Shown here: positions 57,600 through 64,000 of the stretch, piece after piece
How positions within the stretch are numbered: position 1 is the stretch's first letter
Layout of the letters: every line of letters starts with the position of its first letter
Assembly: GCA_035079385.1 (NCBI GenBank)
Contig: JAVHKY010000013.1
Coordinates: 10,972,001 to 11,036,000, forward strand
Length of the DNA stretch: 64,000 bases
Source of the DNA: Aspidiotus rigidus
Taxonomy: Eukaryota; Arthropoda; Insecta; Hemiptera; Diaspididae
Direction of reading: 5' to 3'
Program-made: the position numbers and the translations under genes
The notes under the pieces: model-generated
Database searches by the model: none
What the model saw: the letters and a program-made list of their open reading frames with translations, nothing else
Told to the model about the DNA's origin: nothing

Positions 57600-59337
57600 G
57601 TTCTTGGTTTAGTTCATTGACGTCTTCTTTTTTCGTGGACTTCAATTACTTCACAATTGACAAAAATATAGGAATTTTTTCTCACAGTACGCAGTATCTT
57701 CTTCTTGTTCGCAAGAGTTTTTTTGAATTAAAGTGTCATACTCTTGTACGTATCTCGAAAACTCAAAGATGTAAACGTGGCACTGGAAGAAAAGAGATAA
57801 GGTGTACACGCTGGAAGAACTTCTTTACCAAGTAACTCTAGACAAAACAATATCACCAAGAAGATTTTTATTCACGACACAGGCACAAGTATCTACCTTA
57901 CTTCTCCTCTTGCAAGACATATATTTGAACATCATTAGGTTGCGCTTCAAATTTGCTTCGTAATTAGCTTTGACTACAATACAAACTCAGGCTGCGAGCA
58001 CGGTGAAAAATAGGCTCTGACGAAGAGAAAGTAAGGCTCTGTACGACTAGAAGAAAAAGCAAAGAGCAAAGGCAGGAACTATACTCTTTACCAGGGGCAA
58101 GGTGGCTGAACTTCGGAGCCGCTTGGGATTTGGAAAAATATGGGGTTTAAATCCATGTCGTAGACGGATTGTGACTTCAGAAACACGTCTCACCTGGAAG
58201 AGGGCGTGACGTAATCTGGACTTGACATCATTATGAGGATTTGGAAATTGAAGAACTTTCCTGTGGAAAGCTTTTATAAATGTATGAGGTGAAAGGTTTG
58301 CTCGACTTTGGATCTCCTACATCACATGTTCAAGCTTTTTCCTTCAAACAATTTCCTATGATGGAGTTTGTTCAGATCAACTTCAACGGCTACTCAAGGT
58401 GGCTCTTATAGTATAACATAATCCAAAATAATCATGTCAACGGGGAGTTCACCGTTACTTTGGTAAGGAGTACACTCCTCGAAAGAACATCCGCATCAAA
58501 ATTCACAAGTCATAAGGAGCCTTAAAAAAACGTTCTACTTGAATTTTTCTATGGAGAAGGGATGCGGGAGAATTTCGAGCTCTGGATTCCTGTAGGAAGA
58601 TTCAACTTCAAGGTCTGTCAAGGAGAAGAGATTGTTAATATTGGGATCGTCAGAGGACATGGCTGATTTTCTTAGCAAGAACGGCTTCAAAAATTGCAGA
58701 GTTCCCACTCTTTTAAAGAGTAGGAGTCCAGTTTCTAGCTGTATCTAGAGGGATAGAAGCCGTCCTCATCCGGATTGTGACTAAAATTTTTCACAAACCT
58801 CCATCCTTCACCTTAGAGCTTACATTACTTCGAACTTCGACTTACTTGCATGAATAGTGAATTTTTCTTTTATGTATACATACATATGGGGAGAAAGACT
58901 TCAAAAATTTTGACCATAAGAGGGAGGAAAGAGCTGATCATCCTGATCTAAAAATTATTATGAAATGATCGGGGGACTACATTCTTTTCCCTCTCTGCTG
59001 GAAGAGATTCTTTGAGCAGCTGTGAGCTCACCCCGGAGAAATATTGACCTTTGAGATACATAAATTAAGGGAGAAGAAATGTTAACCGAGATTAGAAGAT
59101 ACTCGTACATGAACATGATCTTCTCCAAGAGGGAGTCTTTTCAATGTGGAGTTATGTGGAGAGAATTCCACCGTCGGTGTCCTTTGGTAATTATTGTAGT
59201 TCCGAGGAAGGCGACGGCTCTAACGAAATGTAGAGATTGAGAAAAATTTCGACGATCAATATCAGGAAGGGAATTTCAACAAAGTTCACCAGCTAGCTTC
59301 GTATAACCCTACGAAGTACGGTTGTGGTAGCTAAAGA
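57600..59337. other. Intergenic with a dispersed repeat copy
   Basis: No gene. At 58,555-58,620 there is another copy of the dispersed GAATTTCGAGCTCTGGATTCC family seen at 6.3 and 15.9 kb. Confidence 0.35.
58088..58158 (+). repeat. tRNA-like or SINE head (degenerate)
   Basis: GGTGGCTGAACTTCGG resembles an internal pol III A box and GGGTTTAAATCC about 40 bp later resembles a B box (GGTTCRANTCC with two changes). No clean acceptor stem pairs, so this is a SINE head or tRNA relic, not a functional tRNA. Confidence 0.3.
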
Positions 59338-59339
59338 TA

Positions 59340-59557
59340 AGGTACTATAGCTACGCACAGGTATAATGGACCATTATTTTGATTCTTAGGAAACCAGCGA
59401 GCGTTGTTGATCGTGTTCGCGAAGTGCCACGGTAGAGTTCAAAATAGGGTAACTTCTCGCCGTTCCGCGACGCTTCGCGAACACGATCGACAACGCTCGC
59501 TGGTTTTCTAAGAGTCAAACGGGTGGTCCATTATACCTGTGCGTAGCTATAGTACCT
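59340..59557. mobile_element. MITE, 218 bp, TA target site
   Basis: Long terminal inverted repeats (about 85 bp): AGGTACTATAGCTACGCACA at 59,340 faces TGTGCGTAGCTATAGTACCT ending at 59,557. The inner arms GAAAACCAGCGAGCGTTGT / ACAACGCTCGCTGGTTTTC also pair. TA dinucleotides abut both ends, the Tc1/mariner-type target. No coding capacity. Confidence 0.82.
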
Positions 59558-59579
59558 TACTAGAGATAGTTCTCTAATA

Positions 59580-60179
59580 AATAGTCACTCGATTGTCCCT
59601 AATGCTAGTCCCACCGACAAAGAAACGAAACCGCAAACCAGGATATGGCGCATGGGATGGAAACTTCTTCTTCGACAGGCTTAGTGTTGATGGAGAAGAC
59701 AAAAGATAAAGGTTCGAAGAATGAGTTAGTGATAAAACGAAGCGCGCTCAGACGTCAGGTATGAGCAAGCACTAAATCCAGTTAAGCGTAATATACTGCA
59801 GGAACAACTCGCAGGTCACCAACTCCTAATCCGTGGGTATGTATCCCAACCAAGCACACAGTGCTGGATGAGTAGACGAGCGTTCAGCGCCTTAAAACTG
59901 AGCCTCTCTGATTAAGGAAGTAAACCCTAACAGAAAATCCTGCAGAAGTGGCAACGGGAAAATACCGTAGTGATCGTCCCACCATACCCATAATGAACGT
60001 AAACGATCGCAATACCCGGGCTTGTTAAAATCAAGCAAAATGGCAGACGGCTGTTGGGAACGCTGCAGCCCGGAGGTCTCGGTATGTCGCTACTAAATGC
60101 AATGAAGCGCCATCCAAATTGCTTTATGAATGCCAACCTCTCAGAAGAGAACGCTTTAAAAAGAAGAAGAAGAAGAAGG
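59580..60179 (+). mobile_element. Non-LTR element or SINE 3' end with (AAG)n tail (candidate)
   Basis: GC-richer than its surroundings and without a long frame. It ends in an (AAG)n microsatellite (60,160-60,178), a common tail of 5'-truncated non-LTR or SINE insertions. No RT motif is visible, so the class is uncertain. Confidence 0.35.
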
Positions 60180-63100
60180 TATATCATGGCAGGGTAGGGG
60201 AAAAATTTGAATTTCGAACTACATAATTATTAGAAAAAGAGAGGAAGTGTATGTGGAAAATGTTTACTATACAGAGCTTTTTAGGAGGGGAAGGGAGATT
60301 AGTTCCAAGAGAGATGGATACTCTGACATACTTTGGGAACTCGGAAATATTCCGATATTCATTTCGTTCGTATAACGGGAGATGGGGGAGGGGAGGGGAG
60401 GGGATTGAAGAAATTTCGACCATTGAGCTGAAATTGGGGAGATTTGCTGTACATGAAAGGAGGAGGACTGGTGAACATTTCAAACAAATAATCGATATCC
60501 TGATCATTGAATTGAGCTCGGACTTCTGAGTTCTTTTTCCTAGTGATTCCCATTATTGCACTGATTTTCAGAACTTGTTCAGCCTTTCTAAATCTTGAAT
60601 TTTAGAAATAATTCGAGAGAGAGGAAAAAATAGTCACCCACAAGTTGATTTTTGGCTCAGAAACGTGTTCAATGATTACGCGCCTTCTCTTACAATCTAA
60701 GCAAGGTCGAGAAGAGAGCGAGGGTTGTAAAGAAATTATTAGTTCATAATTTTAATCTTGAAGTTCTGAAGAACAGTTTGAGTGCGGGTTGCTGGTAGCA
60801 GATTTTCTCCCTGGGCCCTTATTTGGCTCTTAGCGGCCCTGAACGTCACGCACCTTTTTTCTGTCGAAATTGAGATGTTAGGACATGAGATACAAGCGTA
60901 AATTTCTGTTCAAGAAACCGTTCGGTTTATTGTTTCCCATGCAATCATCTATCTCTGGAGATTGTTCCAGTGCTTTTCGAACATTTCTACTCATATAAGA
61001 ACCTTCAGAACTGGTGCATTAAAGTCTTCCCAGTGTCGTTTACTTTGTTTCGTTTTGTCGTGCGAAAAAATGCGAAGTATCTTTCCTGAAGCACTGATAG
61101 AATATTTCTACGAAAAACCTGATGTACTTTGAAAGGGGTCAAACTCATTCAGATCGTCATTAAAGCTTCCACAAACACGAGAATTTTCGTTTATATGTTT
61201 CAGTCTCTTGTCTACGACTTCGGGATGGAACGAAGGATTTGATGGATGACTCTATAAGCGGAAGCGGTAAAACAAAACCCACAAATTCGAGACTCTCTGC
61301 CCTTCAATTTAGAGGATCATGTCCCAGCCTACTTCGCTTATGAGTCTAGCTCGTCTCTCACTCGTAAATATACTATTAAACGCCTTCGAGAACGAACCGC
61401 CCATGCTTCATTATCTCTTCAATACAATTCAGGAATGCACACACTCGACTCATTTGAAGCAAGTCAACGATTCAAATTACGAAAAAGTTCTTCTTTTTTC
61501 TCCCTCCCCTTTTTTAATAATGGCTTATCACTCGTAACCATATCCCGGATACGATTCCGAAAATGGAAATTTCTTCATTCGGCATCTTATTTTATAGACA
61601 ATTTCTCGAAAGACGAAATTGATTACATCGGATTCCTCATTTTATGGTCACCTTTCAACGTCGGAAAAAAAGTTAGATCCGTCGTAATTTAGACTCCGCC
61701 GTATATTCAGTGACAATGCAGACAAATTTCTACGGTTATAACGACCGTAATTGAACACTTTTAGCGTAAGAGGACGAGGAGAAAGCAAGAGCGAGGGAAA
61801 AAATTGTGTGACAGGCGAATCGTAGTAAGTTCGCAGTGCCCGATTACAACTTTATTTTGGAAGCGTAAATGTGCAGAGGATATTGGCCTGAGTCTCGCGG
61901 ACCACACAAGAAGATTTTACTACTCGTAGCACCGATATTGTATACTCTTGTTTTGTGTTCTCGTATTTATACCAATGTACGTCTCATAAGTTATGTTATA
62001 ATAATGATAATGCGAGTGCGTATCCTAATAATCGACCTCAACGGGCGTTTGTATCTGTTTATGTACCTTATGCACACATACGGTAGGTAGAGATAGAGGT
62101 AAAAGTCCATCTGTACGTACTCCTTATAATGAGGGCATATTATACCACAGTGCAGGACCCGTAATTAAGCCTAAAAAATAGCTCTCGATTAAAAAGATGC
62201 GGTATTTGAGTTGTAAACTACGGGAAGCAGCCGCGTACAGGTAATTAAGAAAATAGTTCGTAGGTAATGTTTTTGATTTCTACCGCCCTCGGATTACACA
62301 GGGTGACACGGGTAACTATAAATATTTAGAGAGGGTAATTTTTACTGACAAATTTTTGTATAATGATCCTAATTGATGAAAAAAACGGTAGGCTGGTTGG
62401 ACGGGGGATAAAATAATTCGATATTCGTCACATCGCCTTGAGACTTGTTTGTCGATGCAAAAAAGTGTCCGGTAGCTCGGTGATCATTCGAAGCGAGCTA
62501 CTGTCGTAATATGCCTGTCGCCCACCTACTAAACGGTAAATACGAGTAGCATTTTAATTTTACGGTATTTTTATCGCTCTGTGGCTTTCTGGATGAAGTC
62601 GTAAAGTTGTGGGCACCGTCTCAGCCTAGTAACCGTATCGCTTTGGAATTATGTTCTTATAACACGCATCCGGCCAACTAACAAATAATATAGGGAGAAA
62701 AAGATTTTGTATATCAACTGACAATGGTACAGTATGACATGTTGGAAAATTCGATGCATGCCGCCGCAAGAAGAAATAGCGTTAATTGACATTACCGGTC
62801 GCGTTGGGAAAATAGAAACCTTCTATAGACCTACAACGTGTTCGGTGTTTTACCATAAGCGAGATCTTATTCAATATGAAATAAAGTGACAAATCAACGA
62901 CTATAGATCAGATATTAAACCGCGCGTAGGGAGGCGATTTGTACCACACCGGCGTAATTCCTTTCAGCGTAATTTAGAGAAAGATGATATCAGCGTTTAT
63001 GAAGCCAACGCAACGTGGATCAAATTCGTAATGAAGTTGACGAGAATAAAATCTACATTAGGTATACATTCTTTCTTCTCTCGTAGATAATTCGAAGGCA

Positions 63101-64000
63101 CGGAACGCCCGGATTCGTATATCTTTCAAGATTTACGCTTGTTCCTTTCTTTTTTTGATAACATTCTTTGGAAAATATAATAAACAAAGAAGTTTGGTTA
63201 ATGCTTATTACTCCGTCGTATTAGCAGATGAAGTCGCTCTCGTAAGGTATGTGCATTAAGTCATGTCCATTGCAAGCTGATATCTTGACAACAGTAAAAG
63301 AGATTAGAGAGAAAGAAAAGAGACTCAAAATTATTAAAAATAACATTTTAAAATAGGTACTTTCAAAAAATCAAAGAGAAAAACTTCGCCGAAACTCCAA
63401 CATTGACACTTATCTCTTGTGAGCAAAATTTTAAATTCAGTCCCGCCCATCATCGACCGCTCCTTTTTCCCATTAACTCATCGTCAACGAGATTGAGTCG
63501 ACTCCCGGAATTATAGATTGCGGTCAACGAAAAATCGACGTCAGTTTTGATTCGATTATAGGTCCATGCCAGCAAAAGACTTGCAGTCAACGTCGAAATT
63601 TCCTCAATTTTAAGTGTAAAATTTGATAGAGTTTCAGAATAGAGGTACATTAGATTTTGATGTCGACTGAAAATCTACGTCGACAATTCATCAATTTAAC
63701 CATTGCTACACTCATCAAGCATAATTAAGATTCTCAATGGTCCATGTTGACAATTTTCAATGTCTTCACCGGCATTTCACCTCATTCCACCAACAGAAAT
63801 CAGCAAGTCTAAATTGCCCTGGACTTCGAATCTCGAACCTTCGACCCGATCCAGAAATCCGTGAGTCTCAGTCATCAAATTATGACGTCCCTGGCCAGGA
63901 ATTCGGAGCTCTATATAATAAGAGGACTTCGAAAAAAGTGATCGATGACCAACCGCCCCAAGCTGAGCTTTGCCGGCCGTCAGGATAGCGGACGTTTTTA
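60180..64000. other. No supported gene to the right edge
   Basis: Only short overlapping frames on both strands without domains (61,319-61,692 plus, 63,450-63,650 minus). The last 230 bp, read on the minus strand, contains GGGTCGAAGGTTCGAGATTC, faintly like a pol III B box. Confidence 0.35.

Overview
The window is eukaryotic nuclear DNA from an arthropod, most likely an insect. The evidence is AT-rich intergenic DNA, short GT-AG introns, polyadenylation signals, orthologues of animal genes (PAN3, CRYL1, an ING1-type reader, the arginine methyltransferase Art8, a BTB-BACK-kelch protein), and many transposon remnants (LINE, Penelope-like, fold-back and MITE-type elements). A sap-sucking hemipteran is plausible but is only an inference from style.

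Layout. 0-5 kb: N-terminal half of PAN3 (minus, running off the left edge) and, head to head with it, an unrecognised multi-exon gene. 5-15 kb: an intronless CRYL1 (minus), then a divergent pair, ING1-like (minus) and Art8 (plus), sharing a ~0.6 kb promoter interval. 15-23 kb: gene-poor, with a 1.66 kb fold-back transposon and two small candidate genes. 23,257-42,769: a giant inverted repeat with two ~9.74 kb arms around a 36-bp spacer. 42.8-46.9 kb: transposon graveyard (second fold-back copy, LINE 3' end, Penelope-like RT and GIY-YIG). 47-64 kb: mostly repeats and unannotatable DNA around one intronless BTB-kelch gene (51.6-53.4 kb).

The main discovery is in the palindrome. Each arm carries three copies of a small basic protein family whose C-terminal half resembles the alpha2-loop2-alpha3-alphaC part of histone H2B. 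Two of the three are followed, on the coding strand, by perfect metazoan histone mRNA 3' stem-loops (six-pair stem, TTTC loop, ACC after it). Each arm also carries two copies of a second family with an H2A-like signature. One copy is cut by the palindrome centre and the other is a frameshifted pseudogene. A FLYWCH zinc-finger gene is divergently paired with the intact H2B-like gene across an array of GGTCCC hexamers lying exactly between two outward-facing TATA boxes. The same promoter cassette is duplicated in front of the H2A-like gene, dragging along a truncated FLYWCH start. The whole looks like a fast-evolving, multi-copy divergent H2A/H2B-like locus, reminiscent of germline histone variants, but it could have been inflated by an assembly artefact.

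The two arms show no net length difference away from the centre, even across a long poly-A tract, so the palindrome is either extremely young, homogenised by gene conversion, or an assembly or foldback product. This must be settled before copy-number claims are made. In the palindrome, a left-arm position x corresponds to 66026 minus x in the right arm.
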